NCBI GenBank assembly: GCA_035235625.1
Contig: CP141142.1
Span: forward strand, 21,462,995-21,526,994
Reading direction: 5' to 3'
Origin: Saururus chinensis
Taxonomy: Eukaryota > Streptophyta > Magnoliopsida > Piperales > Saururaceae
DNA: 64,000 nt
A program made the translations under genes and the position numbers. The notes under the pieces were generated by a model. The model made no database searches. It saw nothing but the letters and a program-made list of their open reading frames with translations, and had not been told where the DNA came from. This document shows, piece by piece, positions 11,641 through 24,445 of this stretch (its first letter is position 1; each line of letters begins with the position of its first letter).

Positions 11641-11779
11641 GAGCCAAGGGCCACCTAGTCTACCACTAGCATTTGATGACCTCTTGGATGCCCACTCTAA
11701 CTTGCTCGCGGGGCCATCCAGATTGCCCTCCTATTAGCTCTCATGATCATCATATATCATTCTCCCTAGTGTCGTGTCG

Positions 11780-12985
11780 GCTAATGTCTAACGCTACCAC
11801 TACCCAAAGGTCCATACAACGGAAATTGAGTGGTGTTATCTTTAGGTATTATCCATCCTAGTGCTAGCTCATTTTTTTCTCTTAGTGCTCCTTGACTAAA
11901 AGAAGGATGGGTCATGGCACTTCTATGTGGACTACTCTGCATGATTGCCCTCATAGACAAAAACCTCATTCCCGTCATTGAGGGATGCTTGATGATCTAT
12001 GCAAAGCATTGGTATTCTCTAAGTTGGACCTCCACTCCAATTACCATAAGATATGAATGCATCCTACTAAAATCCACAAGATGGCATTCACAACTCATGA
12101 TGGCCACTAAGAATTTGTTTTCATGCTCTTCAGACTAATGAACGCTCCTTCCACTTTCTAATCTCTCATGAATGATCTATTCTGGCCTCACCTGTGCTGC
12201 TTTGTTCTGGTGTTCTTTTATGACATTTTTTTATACTATGCGATGTGGGCTAACTACATTGCTCAACTCAGGTTCGTGTTCAATGAACTCTATGCTCGTT
12301 CTCCTTTCTCGAGTGGTCAGAATACATTTTGGGCAGTGAGTAGGTCGAGTATTTGGGCCATCTAATCTCCAGTCAGGGAGTGGCCATGAATCCATCCAGT
12401 GTGGTGGCAATGACGTCCTACCCAACTCCAACCATTGAACCTGAGCCTTGTGAAGTTTCTTGGGACTCGCTATCTATCACTGTCACTTTATTGCACAATA
12501 TGTTCCTTGGCCACCATGCTCACTACTCTTCTCAAGCCGAGTTCTTTCATATGGTTTGATGTTGTCAAACATGCCTTTGTTTCTCTTAAGGCGGCCCTGA
12601 CTTCCACCCCAATCTCACCTTGCCCAATTTTTCAAAACCCTTTGTAATGGAGAGCGTTTCGTTAGCCAGTGGCCCTAGGGCTATGCTTCATCAAGATGGG
12701 CATCCTTTTGCCTTCTTTATTAAGGCTTTATCTAGCCAATCACTGGAGTTATCCACTTATGGAAGGAAATGTCAGTGGTCATTCATGCGATGACCAAGTG
12801 GCAGCCTTATCTCCTTAGGTGGTACTTTATCGTTTGAATAGACCATCAGCCCTCTAAGTTCTTCGAGCAGTGCATTTCTACCTTGGCTGAATAATACTTG
12901 GTGAGCAAATTATTGGGTTATGACTACAAGGTCATATATAAAGAGGGAGTTGACAACAATATGCAAACACATTAGCCCAACGTTC
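11780..12985 (+). pseudogene. Chromovirus G reverse transcriptase and RNase H (degenerate)
   Basis: Landmarks follow the family order. RT opens with ATTTQRSIQRKLS (about 11795), then KKDGSWHFYVDYSA (11899-11940), KLDLHSNYH (12020-12045), KMAFTTHDGH (12075-12105) and LMNAPSTF (12137-12160). The catalytic segment reads VFFYDIFLY (12209-12235), so the first Asp of the DD pair is Tyr. The connection region has SSQGVAM and LTTLLKPSSFIW (12525-12560). RNase H is represented by HQDGHPFAFFIKALSSQ (12690-12740) and ends near LLGYDYK. At least four frameshifts and several stops are present. Confidence 0.75.
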
Positions 12986-13477
12986 CGTGAGGGAGATGAT
13001 TTTAGCATGGCCATCCGTGTAGTTCCCTTCTTTGGCTAGTTGTGATAGATATATATGGAGACGCTGAGACCACTAACATTCTTACTCGCCTTCATCCAAA
13101 CCCTTTGATCTTACATCTGCTTCTTTCATAGGATGATATTCTATATTACAAAGGGCATCTTTGGGTGCCTATGGCGTCTCCAGGCCGCAAAGGCTCTTTT
13201 CGAACCTACAAGGTTTAGTGACATATATTTTATGGAGACGAATCAAATGGGCTGTCAAGTACGATGTGCCTGAGTGCAACATCACCAGCATGCAAAGCCA
13301 TTCACCCTTACCCCCAGAGGGCTTTTGCAGCCATTGCTCATTCCATAGCAGGTTTGGGAGGACGTCTCCAAAAATTCCATCAAATCTTTGCCTTTGGTGT
13401 GTGGATAGTGTGTACTTATGGTGGTGGTTGACTGACTATCCAAATATGTACGTTTCCATGCCCTTGGCCACTCTTAC
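12986..13477 (+). pseudogene. Chromovirus G integrase, first half
   Basis: Integrase would join element cDNA to the chromosome. Readable parts are YYKGHLWVPMASPG (13143-13185), FRTYKV (13198-13215), a stretch corresponding to the zinc-binding CDVCQ.NK region with the cysteines largely lost (YDVPECNITS), then SPACKAIHPYPQRA (13280-13325) and a D-to-V variant of the catalytic-core opening. The reading frame stops exactly at the F element boundary (13478) and resumes at 42839 with the next residues of the integrase core. Confidence 0.75.
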
Positions 13478-16400
13478 TCTAATGCACGGGAATTTTTAGC
13501 ATATTTTCTTAAAAATTATAATTTTTTTTAAATAACTACTATAAATAGGGGGAAATGACAAAGTACAAAATCTGTAAAAGCAGTTTTATAATTTACAGCA
13601 TCTCACATCTATTTTTCCCATATAAAATTTTCTTTTTACAATCAAATATTGTATAGCCAAACTAAACAATCTTAGACACTACTAAAAAAACAAGCATGCA
13701 AAAGAAATTAACATGATTACAAATTTTAAATACAAATCTTTCATAAACATCCTTGACTACAAGTCCCATAAATACTCCACAGTCTAACCCATTACACAAG
13801 TCCAGAAAGTATAAAAGTTTTAATTCTCATCTCACCCAATACAATAGATCATGGCAAAAATAAAGCCTCGCAATGTCTCAAAGAGTATAGCTGAGCCAAT
13901 GGAATTCAATCAAGCATCCATCTCCAGGAGCTCTTCGTCACAAACCTCCAAAGAACCCCAAACATCGGGGCTAAAAAAATAAGAAAAATGAGTATTTTCA
14001 TATTCAGTAAGAAAATACTTAGTAGGGGATTCTAATCAATGAACTCTACAATTCCGTACATAGATGTGTTTAAGCACTCAACCATGAAGTAAAAAAATAT
14101 ACAAACAAATCATAGTCATATAATATAACAACTATGCACAAACATATACCATGCTTACACTTATTCTTACATTTACAGCCTTGATCATACCATCCTTACA
14201 TTTATAGTCTTACTCAAAGCATTCTTACAGTCTTACTCATGCCATATTACTCAAATTCTTACTCTTACAGTCTTTCTCAGAAACATATGCTTAATGTCTT
14301 GCTCAGAACATACTTTATAGTCTTAGTTAGAACACTCTTACAATCTTACTCAGAGCTTATTATTGACCACTAAAGCTCATTAAAATTAATAACCTCCAGC
14401 ATCGAAATGGAAAAGAATGTCGTTGTGGCATCACCTTAACCTCCAAGAAGTAACTAGATGCCATATATTTTTCTAAAGCTAAGGCACACCTATGCTCATA
14501 TGGCATAGGATCAAAATGGTAAGAGCATTTCCATGATACTACTTACTTGAGCACACAATCACCCACACTAGGGGCTATATAGTGCCATTCTAGGGCTAGA
14601 ATCTTACAGTGCTAAATAAGGGCAAAAACATATATCGCTCTCAATAGATCATCAAATGTTTAGGCTCAATACATCACACAGACAAAACCAAAAGCATACA
14701 TCTCTCTCAACATAGCATCAAACGTTTAGGCTTAGCTACAAGACAACATCCCACAGGATAAACACCATGTCATGACATGAAAAATGCTCAGTTGACTCAT
14801 TATCAAGGAACTTAATCCATCATAACCCGTAGGTCTCAAACTCAAAATGCTATCATATTTACTTTTACTTATAAATCAAGTTTGAATTAATGTGGGGACA
14901 GTTATGCCATAAAATTCTTTTAATCTTCCAGTGATCAATCTGAAGCTATGCCTATTCTAAAACCCTAGTTCACTAGAGCAACAAACTTCTCTTAATCCAT
15001 CAAACACACAACATAACTCATCGTAGGCAAAATTCTTACATATTCGTACAAGATTTGGTAGGTTGGTCCTCCTCATTCCAAGTCTGGTCAAACAAAATCA
15101 GCTTATGGCCATAGTGAAATAGCACTTTAGTGGCCAATTTGCTCTACCCACAGAAGGAAAAATAGGGGCAAGGGGGAATCACTGGCTAGGAGGAGGCTAG
15201 GAGGGGTAGTGGAGGCCCTAACCAGAACCACAATTCTTGTGGCAGCTAGGAGGAGCCAAGCCAATGGAGGACAACGGCTTCCAATGTTAACACTCCTCCG
15301 ACGGCCCAAACCATAGAAAGGAGGATAGAGAATTGTAAAAAGGGACAAGCAGGAACACAAAGGGCTGAATCTCAGCGAGGAGAGAAGGGTTGTGGAGGAG
15401 GAACCAAGCCAAATGGAGTGTCCCACCACTAGCACCAAACCAAGGCACACCGAACTAAGCTTGGCCGGCCACATCCACCCACTGGCAACAACAGAAACAC
15501 AACCAGAGGTGGATGGTTTTGACAAAAAAATAGTGGGCCAAAGCCAAAATGAGTGGGGGAGACTAGAGCAGGTGGAGTTGGCCTGAGTGGGGTGGCCCAT
15601 TGTTGTCGCCTCGCCGGTGCAGAGCCGTGGGTGAACCGGCGGCCTTGACTGGCCAATAGTAGCAGTGGTAAATCAAAACCACAGAGAGAGGGAAGGAGAG
15701 GCCCTACCGTTACTGACTCAAGTCTGGCCAGACTAAGGTCGGGTGGAGCCCACTGGCCACTGCTGATGCCGCCTCAACTTAAGACAGAGTGAGAGGGAAG
15801 AGGGAATGGAGCATTCCGAAAGCTTCTGGAATAGGCACGTCCAAGCTTGATAAAAAAAGTTCCTTTATTTCTTCTCTTCTCTTTTTTATTCTTCCTTTTT
15901 GTGCCGAAAATCATTATAGCCTGTTGAGGCCTAATGACTGCAACTGAACCGTACGCCTAACTCAATAGGTATGGATAGTAGGGTCAAATACATGAGAATA
16001 AATATGCCGAGGCGTCACATTTTCATGTCAAATGCTTTAAAAATAGCAAAAAATCACTAAAATTGTAGAAAATTAGGGTGTAATGACCGCAAATTTTTAG
16101 TACAATTTTATGCGTACAATAAATTTAATTTTTGAGTTTTCAATAATTTTAAATTATTTAGAGGTGGTTATTTGGTGAGCATTCTTAAGGTTGTGATAGA
16201 ACTCTGAAAAATGAGCATAACAAGCCTTCAACCACTCAAATTAGATATCCAGGTTGAAAGTAAGAACCTTGAGAAATGTGACATAGATGCGAGACCCATT
16301 TGAAATGTGACATAAATGTGACATAGCTTGAGAGGCCTAGTTTCTTAGATCTCATTGAAACGAGCTCAATAGTACCAAGAATGCATGAATCCGAGTCCGG

Positions 16401-18515
16401 GGTAGAAAGTTACTACTATTGTAAGATTAAAATGATTTATTAGTTAAAAAAATTGCACGTGAGATGCGTGTGTGTAGCAAGCAATAGGTGCATATGACAG
16501 GCCGTGATCCAACGCGTTGCGGGGAGGACCCTTGCGTTATAGCATGAGTGGGCTTCACCATGCCACACACACCTGTGAAACCACGGGCGCACTGCCAAAA
16601 TTAGTGGCACTACCAAAAAAGGCAGCGCAACAATGCTAATTTCGCACACCGCAGCCTATGAAAAAGGGTTTAGGGTTTTTGCTAATCGAGACTTCATTTT
16701 CTCTATTTTTGGTTATTCTAAGTCCTATTTAATCAGTTCAAAATGCGTTCTTGACTAAATTGAGAGCATTCTACGCAATGGAGGGTTTTTTTTAAGCTTT
16801 GATTACTCTAAAGAAACCTTATGAAAGATCCCTTTACCTCGTATTCAAACTTCTTTTATGAAATTCTAAGTCATTTTTAGTCAGAATTGAGTCATTCAAG
16901 AGGTGTTCTTACCTAAATTGAGAGTTATGGACATTATGGCGAGATTATTTTTCTAATTAGTGAGCTCTAAAGCTCAAAAAATGGATGTCCAATTTCATGG
17001 AGTCTGATTCGTCATCTTTAAAACTTTCAGCAAGAGTGAGGTAGGGATTTTTATCCTATCTTATGGCGTCAATGTTTACTTTGGTTGTCTTTTGAACTTA
17101 ATATACGTATGAATCTAGCATGCTAAGTATTAGGGTTGGTTTCAAGTTATGTTTTATGATTTTGACACATATGTGATTTATCGAATAATTATTCGTTAGA
17201 GTAGGATATCGGTTATATGCTATATATTTTATCATATGATTTATATACTTTGATTTTATTACTGACTCATATATTCATTTTATCAAATGGTTTATCCTTT
17301 TAATATAATTATGAATTATACACATGGTAGCGTGTCAGATAGAGACAATCTAGCTTTGCCACTATTTTGATTAGGAATGACTAAAGTAGGTTTGAAAAGT
17401 AGTTTTAGATAATTATTCCTTGTAGAAGGATGACTCAAAATTATTTTAGATAATACGTACAAGAATGGTGATCGAGTTACTAAAATGGGCAGAAGAAAGG
17501 GTAATTGTCTCGTTGTACAAGCTACCAACCCTATATTTGTAGTCGTTATTATGGCGGTCCCATGGCTTGTAGAGGCAAGGCTAGGGTTTTTGAAAAGATA
17601 AACATTAGAATGGGATATTTTGAATGAAAAACTGCCCTTTATGAGTCTAGAACTCGGGATTGATTTATTTGTTTGGAGCTGTTATTGGGTTCCCCGATAG
17701 AGCTCCATGGATTATATGAGGGCACGATCATAACCCAGTTTGAAATTGGATGCATAATACACACTTTGGCCTGGTTAGCACCTAATGATGGGCAAGAACC
17801 TTTGTTAGCCCATGACAAAGGGAGAGAACTATTAAGAAGGCTATATGCGCTAGGGTAGACAATATCATCTAAAGACTCTCCACTCTCTTGATCCTGGTGC
17901 CCCATGAAGACAGGTGTCTCTTCTCTCCACAAGCATAGTGGTTTTGCGATGATCCATGGAGGAGTAAGTGGAGACATCTTTGTACCCATAGCAAAGTTAA
18001 TAGGATGGAATAGGTGTTTAGGACACTTGTAGCAAGTAATGAGAGCTTACAAACTCTGGGAGCATCTTTGATACTTAGGAAGAAACTCTAGTAGTGGTTT
18101 TGGGTGAGAGGCACACTATATTTTTTAAAAAGGTACTATTTATATTGTGTGTTTTGAAACTGTCATATGTTACTTTATACCTAATAGTATAAATTCTCCT
18201 ACTGAGTATTTTAAAAGACTCACCACCCTAGACATTACAGGACTGACAAAGCTTAGTTAGTAGGTAGAAGGGCCTACTTGGAAGTTTTTGAGATTATTTC
18301 AAAGATTTTAAACCACACTTGAATCATAGTAAGAAGTTTTAATATTTTTCAACTTCTGTGTTTGTACATAAATGGTCTATTTCTAGGAAAATAATATTTT
18401 ACAACATGCTTATGGTGAGTAGCTCCAATCGCAGGCCTAGGGAAACTCTGATATTTTTATTAAAACTTTTATACATGCTTCTAAAAATCCTAGGGCGCGA
18501 CATAGGGACATTACA
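13478..18515 (-). repeat. F element 3' LTR, interrupted by an E solo LTR
   Basis: Two pieces, 13478-16078 and 18503-18515, flank the E insertion. The outer edge reads tctaatgcacggg where the 5' LTR reads tgtaatgcaagag, so the terminal dinucleotide has decayed. The inner edge is ...agggacattaca, matching the outer end of the 5' LTR at 42838. Net length is about 2.6 kb against 4.2 kb for the 5' LTR. The segment equivalent to about 40310-41780 is missing here between 15050 and 15100. Confidence 0.85.
16079..18502 (+). mobile_element. E-family solo LTR, TSD TAGGG
   Basis: It starts TGTAATGACCGC and ends CCTAGGGCGCGACA. The five bases taggg occur at both 16074-16078 and 18503-18507. No coding sequence lies inside. 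It interrupts the last ~13 bp of the F 3' LTR and is inverted relative to it. It contains AGGTAGG near 17040 and the CTACTGAGTATTTTAAAAGACTCACC stem-loop at 18200-18224. A 116-codon minus-strand frame at 17639-17989 is not a recognised gene. Confidence 0.9.
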
Positions 18516-18531
18516 TTCTTCCTTAGAAAAA
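18516..18531 (-). other. F element polypurine tract
   Basis: On the minus strand the purine-rich run ctaaggaagaa directly precedes the 3' LTR start TGTAATGTCCC. This is where plus-strand DNA synthesis would begin. Confidence 0.7.
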
Positions 18532-19124
18532 TTTTGTCCCCAACATTTCAAAATCAACTTACAATGTACAACTGAAACAACAAATACCTCAAGGTATCTC
18601 TCTCTCATATCTGCCAGAACATTTCAAGTCACCATATCGGAAGTATGATATTTGCCACAAGATCTCCGCCACAAGAATAACCTTTTTAATAAAAAACATA
18701 CCTTGTCCTTTCAAAGGATTTGGCTAAAGTGTTCCTCAACTGAAAATTGAGCTCCCTTACGTCCAATTAGTATCTCTTTTATCAACTTTAGAGATGTTTG
18801 AAGCCCTTGCCTAGCAAACTTCAATCCGTCCCCATAGTGCCAAACAATCAATATTTGAACATCTATAGCTCACTTACCTCATCCAAGGCCTCGCAAGGGC
18901 CATCCAAATGCCATAGTGAGTTGTTACTAATAACAAACTCAAATCAGTGGCAAGTGTCACTCCAAAGAACCCTTCAGAATTCTTTCAAACCAGTAATCGG
19001 TCAAGGAAAGGAAACCGCAACTTCATCAATCAGTTCACATTGACCTAAATGGTCTCAATCCTCTTTCGTGTACAATGAAACTTGCAACACAATCTATCTA
19101 ATGAGCTTACTTCCACTCATGAAT
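18532..19124 (-). pseudogene. F element integrase core to chromodomain end (degenerate)
   Basis: Read from 19124 downward, stop-ridden frames keep weak traces of the integrase catalytic core and the GDxVFLK region. The last part, MRERYLEVF (near 18580-18606), matches the usual end of the plant chromovirus chromodomain, and the following ..GTKFF..E matches the region just before the 3' untranslated part. Much of the normal 1.2 kb between is absent. Element C separates this piece from the integrase zinc region at 36.8 kb. Confidence 0.5.
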
Positions 19125-20395
19125 TGTTACACCTAAACTATTTATTCACTAATTTGAGCCAAAGCTTGAGGTTATAATACTTGCAAGTGCACAAGTGGAT
19201 GTAGTCTTGCAAGGTTGAATCCACAAGGATTGCCTTTGTGTGACTATCACAATGATTACAAAGTTAGAGGAGTATAGAAAAATTAAGAGGGAAAGTAGAA
19301 GAGTGTAGAGGCAATGAAAGTGTTAAGAAGAAATTCAATAATATAAAACACTAAGGCATTAAGGATCATTGTAACATCTAGTGATGTTCTTTATGTGTCC
19401 ATGTTATCTCAGTTAGAATCAAATGAAGATTCTATCTAACTGGAAGATATGAACATTAAAGGAAAAATAAAGATAGGAAACACTTTAAATAGATGAAGGA
19501 TAAAAAGAATTATTAGTTCAAGAGTTAAGGACAGCCTTCAAGCATCTCATGTATTATGATTACAAAGAAACAAGCAGAACAATTTTAAATGAACATCATT
19601 TCAAATAACTAATACTTACTTAAAACCATTGATAAAATATGAATAGAACTCCATTAGATTGTTACAAATCACCTCTAGCCTTAGCTAGAAGGCTTAGCAA
19701 GTCATTACAATAAAACTAAAACCAAAAGCTACAAAAAAAGAGAAGTGAAATATGAGAAGAGAGCCACAAAGAGGAGATGATATCTCTCCCATGTTCGCCC
19801 CTCCTTTTATAGGAGTAGAAGGGGTTGATTCAAAGGGAAAGGTCCAATCATATCCCTTTATTGCTTCCTGATTGATTGTTTGATTGGTTGCTTCTTTTGC
19901 AATGATGAGATTTTAAATCAATCAAATAAATTAAAACTAGTGAAAAGATCCTCCATGTGTTAGCCTTGGGTTAATTAACTACTTGTATATTTCCATGGCA
20001 GATTTGACCCATATATATTCAGAATTATAAATTTTATCCTGAAATAGTGATTGCGGCCATGGAAGATAAAGATATAACAAAAATTCAAAGGCTATGTCAA
20101 TCTATCCAAATCAGCTTCTTCCTGAATTGTGTTCACTTGATGAAAATGTGAAATCCAATGGGTCCACAAGGTTGTGTTCGACCATTATATGCATGTTTAG
20201 ACCATTAAGAGCCCATTCTTAACCCTTGAATAGTTTTAGGTAGTTGGGTTTCACTTCCCCTTCTACTTGGATCTAATCGGAGCCCATTTGGATATGTTAA
20301 CACAACAGAGGCCCAAATAAGTAATGAATTAACATAAAATAGGATTGCAATTTAAGATATCAAAATATCTAATTGAACATTATTTCAGTGCATCA
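19125..20395 (-). repeat. Element C 3' LTR (1.27 kb)
   Basis: On the minus strand it runs from TGATGCACTGAAATAATG (20395) to TTTAGGTGTAACA (19125). The same sequence forms the two parts of the 5' LTR (31293-31782 and 35788-36757) and a solo LTR at about 48760-50144. Confidence 0.9.
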
Positions 20396-20412
20396 AATAC
20401 CCCCAAACTATC
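20396..20412 (-). other. Element C polypurine tract
   Basis: Minus-strand sequence tagtttgggggtattt immediately precedes the 3' LTR. The G-run next to an LTR start fits a polypurine tract. Confidence 0.75.
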
Positions 20413-21501
20413 ATATTGCTACTTTCTAGCAATCCATGCATTCGAAAAGAAAAATCATTTAAAAGAAAATAAGAAAACATGTCGCTTTCGTAGACTGTCA
20501 TGAGTACATTTAGCACATGCAGGAAACTATTAAACCTTTTACTTGCGCTAGTGGATGAGTTGTGTCTCGTGAGGGTTTACAATGAATATACCCACAAAAT
20601 TTAAAAAAAAAAACTCATGGGTTGCCTCCTAAGTAGCTCTAAGTTTTGTCTTTAGTCAGATATGTTGTCCTTTATTTTATTTTATTTTTCCTTGTACAAA
20701 GTGTATGGTGCGCCACTCCATATAGTTTCACCCATATGAGGGGTTAAGTCTTCTACATAGATCAATACTTCATCACCCCCATGCTCACATGCCTACCCTC
20801 AGACCGAGTCATGCTCAAGTTGGGCGGGTGCCGAGGTATGACAAAAATGACATGTCCATTGTCTAAATCTAAGGTGTAGAAGAGGTACCCCCATGTGCAA
20901 GGATAAAACTTAGAAGGCGTTCATCCCTTGGTCAATCTTCAATGACATCTCTTCATGCTCTCATTATTATCTCTATAGCTCTATCCATAATAACTTCAAA
21001 ATTCTTATCAAAATTCAAATGGGTTCCATACAAAGCATTTTGAATTGTAGGCAACTCAATAGAAGAATTTAATGGGAAACTAGACATTACTCTCACAATC
21101 TTTTCCGATGGGTGACAGTTCCATTTATAAAGTCACTCCACTGTCACCTCTTGGAGGGGGTGTTTGTTGGCATAAAAAAAATCAAAATTCAAATGCCATG
21201 ATTTTGGAGTTTGACTAGCTCTGAATGAGACCAAATTTTTGAAATAGACAAAGTCTCCAGAGTGGACAAAGTTGAAAAAGGAAAAAGAGATGAAGAATAA
21301 TCTAATGCTATACACAAAGGAATGTGTTGACATAAAAAAAAATCAAAATTCAAAGGATAAGATTTCGGGGGTTAGCGAGACCAAATTTTCAAATTGGATA
21401 AAGTCTCTAAAGTGGACAAAGTCAAAAGAAAAAAAGACAAGAAGAAGTAAAATTTAATCCTACATACATAGAGATGGGTTACGACTTCTAACAAAATTTT
21501 A
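20413..21501 (-). other. Element C 3' spacer, no coding sequence seen
   Basis: This is the long untranslated stretch that Athila-type elements carry between pol and the 3' LTR. The segment gggttgcctcctaagtagctc (about 20619-20640, plus text) is a hallmark of that spacer in many plants. A 160-bp tandem duplication lies at its right end. Confidence 0.55.
21165..21484. repeat. 160-bp tandem duplication in element C spacer
   Basis: Two units (about 21165-21324 and 21325-21484) share tgttg(g/a)cataaaaaaaa, tcaaaattcaaa, gagaccaaattt and gtctc-agagtggacaaagt in the same order, with moderate divergence. Confidence 0.8.
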
Positions 21502-24445
21502 TGTAAGGACCTCATGAGGCTTCCTTACACTGAAAGATAGCTACAACAACTAAATTGGCGAAGATAGGCTTCGTAAGCCGCACTAAATTGTAAAAGGCTA
21601 TATGAAACCCCATAAATCTCACATCAAAATAAGTAAAAGGTTAAGTGAAACTCGTGGACCCCACGATAAGTCTTACTAAAAAAATTATTAATCAACCATA
21701 AATGGCTAAAAATATAAAAAGTTAAGTTTGAAAGAACTTAAAGTTCAAAGAAAAAAAAGTAAAGTAAAGAGATTATGTGGAAAACCTCCATGGGTCCCAC
21801 ATAGAGAATGGGAAGACTAAGTCAGAGCCATGAGGCTCGTGATCCCCTATTCTAAAAAAAATGAAAGGAAGAAATGAAATAAAAAAATGAATGAAATTAT
21901 AAAACAAAAAAAATGAATGATGATGTATTAAGAGAGTGATAAAGTGGAGGGGACTAAGTCAAAGGTATAATGTCCGGACTTCTCACACTCCCCACTTTTC
22001 ACTAATTCACTCCCCACCAATCAATTTAGTTCCCTCCAACCATACCACTAACTTACTCTCTACTTCTCATGAACTGCCCTTCCAACTCACCCCCACTACT
22101 TTGCTTAACCGTACAACCCCTAATGTTATAAATACCCCTTTATTTTTATAAGGAGGAACATTGGCTTTCAAGTTTAAGGAACCTCTAAAAAAAGAAATTC
22201 AGAAGTCCATCACCCACTAAAAGACGTCCAAAAATTCTAAAAGCCTTAACTTTTTAAAATTAAAGAAGTTCGAGGAATTGGAAGAAAAGCAATACTCAAG
22301 AAGAAAGAAGAATTTGTACAAGGGAGCTCTCATCTTCCAAAAGGTGTTTATTTGGAAGTGAGATTGGGATGTTCTTGTCGATTTTATGTATTTTTGGTTT
22401 TGGGTTCGCATGGTTGAATATGAACAAGATTTAACTATTCAGGCGTTTGAATGGCCTCTGGTTGATCAAATAGCCAAACATCAGTTTTATCATTTTGTGT
22501 ATTTTGTTCATTTTCATGTTCTTCTTAAATCTCATTGATTAAGGCTATGATGAGTTATTTTTACTTGGAAATGCTACTGTGAAGACAAGAATCTTATCTT
22601 GAAAGCTATGATGTGGTTTAAATATGAAATTGGTTAAATGTTATTAGATGTTAGCATGTTATTCTTCTTATCCTAAAGTCATGTTGAGTGATTCTCCATG
22701 TTTTACTTAGGATTCCAGCAAGCTTAAAGCATGAGAATGGGCATGCATGCTTTCACATAATATGCTAAATTATGGGTGAACTATATCTCCATGTCTAGCT
22801 TAAGTGTAGTGAGGATTATACTTACCTAAGTCTAGCATGAAGTTGTAATTGTCTTGGATTTGTGTTTTTTGAGGTTCTTACAGGATTTTATTCATGATTT
22901 TAGTAAGAAGGAACCATGATAGAATCATGAAAGCATGCATATTGTATAATGAAGGTTTGATCATAATGCATATGTCAATGCTTAGATTTGAACATTATTG
23001 CTATGCACACACTATGTGGAGGTAATTGTGGTGACTATTATTGAATCGAAATGATACACATATGGATTGATTGGAGCATGTCTCATGTATTAGGATTCAT
23101 GTAGTGTTGCTCACATATGAACCATGTTGCATGCATCATGAAAAGAGTTTTATGAATGAGATTTATTGATATTAGCCGGGATTGATTGATTGGATGCAAT
23201 TGGATTATATTACTTGCCAGATTAATCAATTGATGGCTTTTCAAATTGGTTGAGTCTGAAAGGACACAATTTTATTTTGAGTTCCTATTTGGAACATGGT
23301 TCCTCCCCGGGTGGAGTTGATATGAGTTAATTACAGTATAAGTTTATTTATTATGTTTATCTGGACCCCGAGAATCCAACATGGTATGTCCATATACATC
23401 GGCTTACCACATGCTCTAGGTTTCCAATTGGGAAATCGGACTCTCCCCCGCAAGGATTGTCCCGAGTAGCACACTCCTCGGGTTTCCCTCATAGAATTCA
23501 GACAACCCTGGCCAGGTTTGTCCCAATGAGCAGGTTGTTCTAGTTTTCCTTGTGGAATTTGGACTTTCCCCGTAAGGGACTATACCAGTGAATAGTGGGT
23601 ATTTTCCTACTTGGGAATCTTATCCATACTATTCTAATTTCCTTTATAGGAACCCAGACCTTCCCGCAAGGGATCATCCTGGTGAGCGGTTTTGATTGTT
23701 TTTATAAAACATTCACCATCGATGTTTTTCATGTGTATGGATTATTATGCTCAGTTACACAAATTATGTAGGAAAAATTGAGTTTATGTGACACATGTGG
23801 ATATGTTTTAACATTCATGATTATGGATGGTGTGTTAGAGACACTTCTCATGCAGGGTGAATGCTTATGATTGAGAACAATTATACATATTATGGATAGT
23901 GTGATTGAGACACTCTTATGTAGGATGAATGGACTAATATTGTGATATACTATGTGGAATGATGTGCATGATGAATGTACGCATTGAAAATGAATCATGA
24001 ATGAGATGATATTATGATATATGTCATGTATTATGATATGCAGGAGATATGTTAATGATATCAAGTGTATGTGTATGTGATGAGTAGTCATGATATAGAG
24101 ATACACAGGTTATGCAATGTTCCATGATGAATGAGTGTGTTGTATGTGATGAACTTGACGTGAAATATTTGTGATGATTTTGGATTTACTCTCTCGACAT
24201 ATAAAACCTTACTGAGTATTTTTACTTACCCCTCTTTCTCATGTGTTTCTATTTCTTGGGGCTGCATGGTGTGACATGAAGGTGATCAAGACTCCCTAAA
24301 TGAAGAGCGAGTGGTAGAGGGTTTGGCATAGGAGAGGATTACTCGAGACTTTGTTTTCTACCTTGAGTTTTATTCCATGTTGATTCTATTATATACTTTA
24401 TTCACAAGTTTGTCTTTTGACTCATGTTGACTTTATGACTTAAGC
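21502..24445 (+). mobile_element. D-family LTR, right end unclear
   Basis: It opens TGTAAGGACCTC, like the A and B LTRs, and later shows the same order of landmarks: the repeated block of five-part gggtttcc/aaggac lines near 23350-23690, an atg-rich repetitive segment (23730-24120), the hairpin tactgagtatttttacttacccc (24210-24232), then ggggctgcatggtgtgacatg (24260-24280), as in A at 59067. The family's usual ..GGGGCATGACA end was not found, so the LTR seems truncated near 24445. It lies in opposite orientation to element C, inside its spacer. Confidence 0.65.

Noticed and set aside
23729-24106. 125-codon minus-strand frame rich in His and Ile
   Set aside because: It is the antisense of the ATG-rich repetitive segment of the D LTR; composition comes from the repeat.
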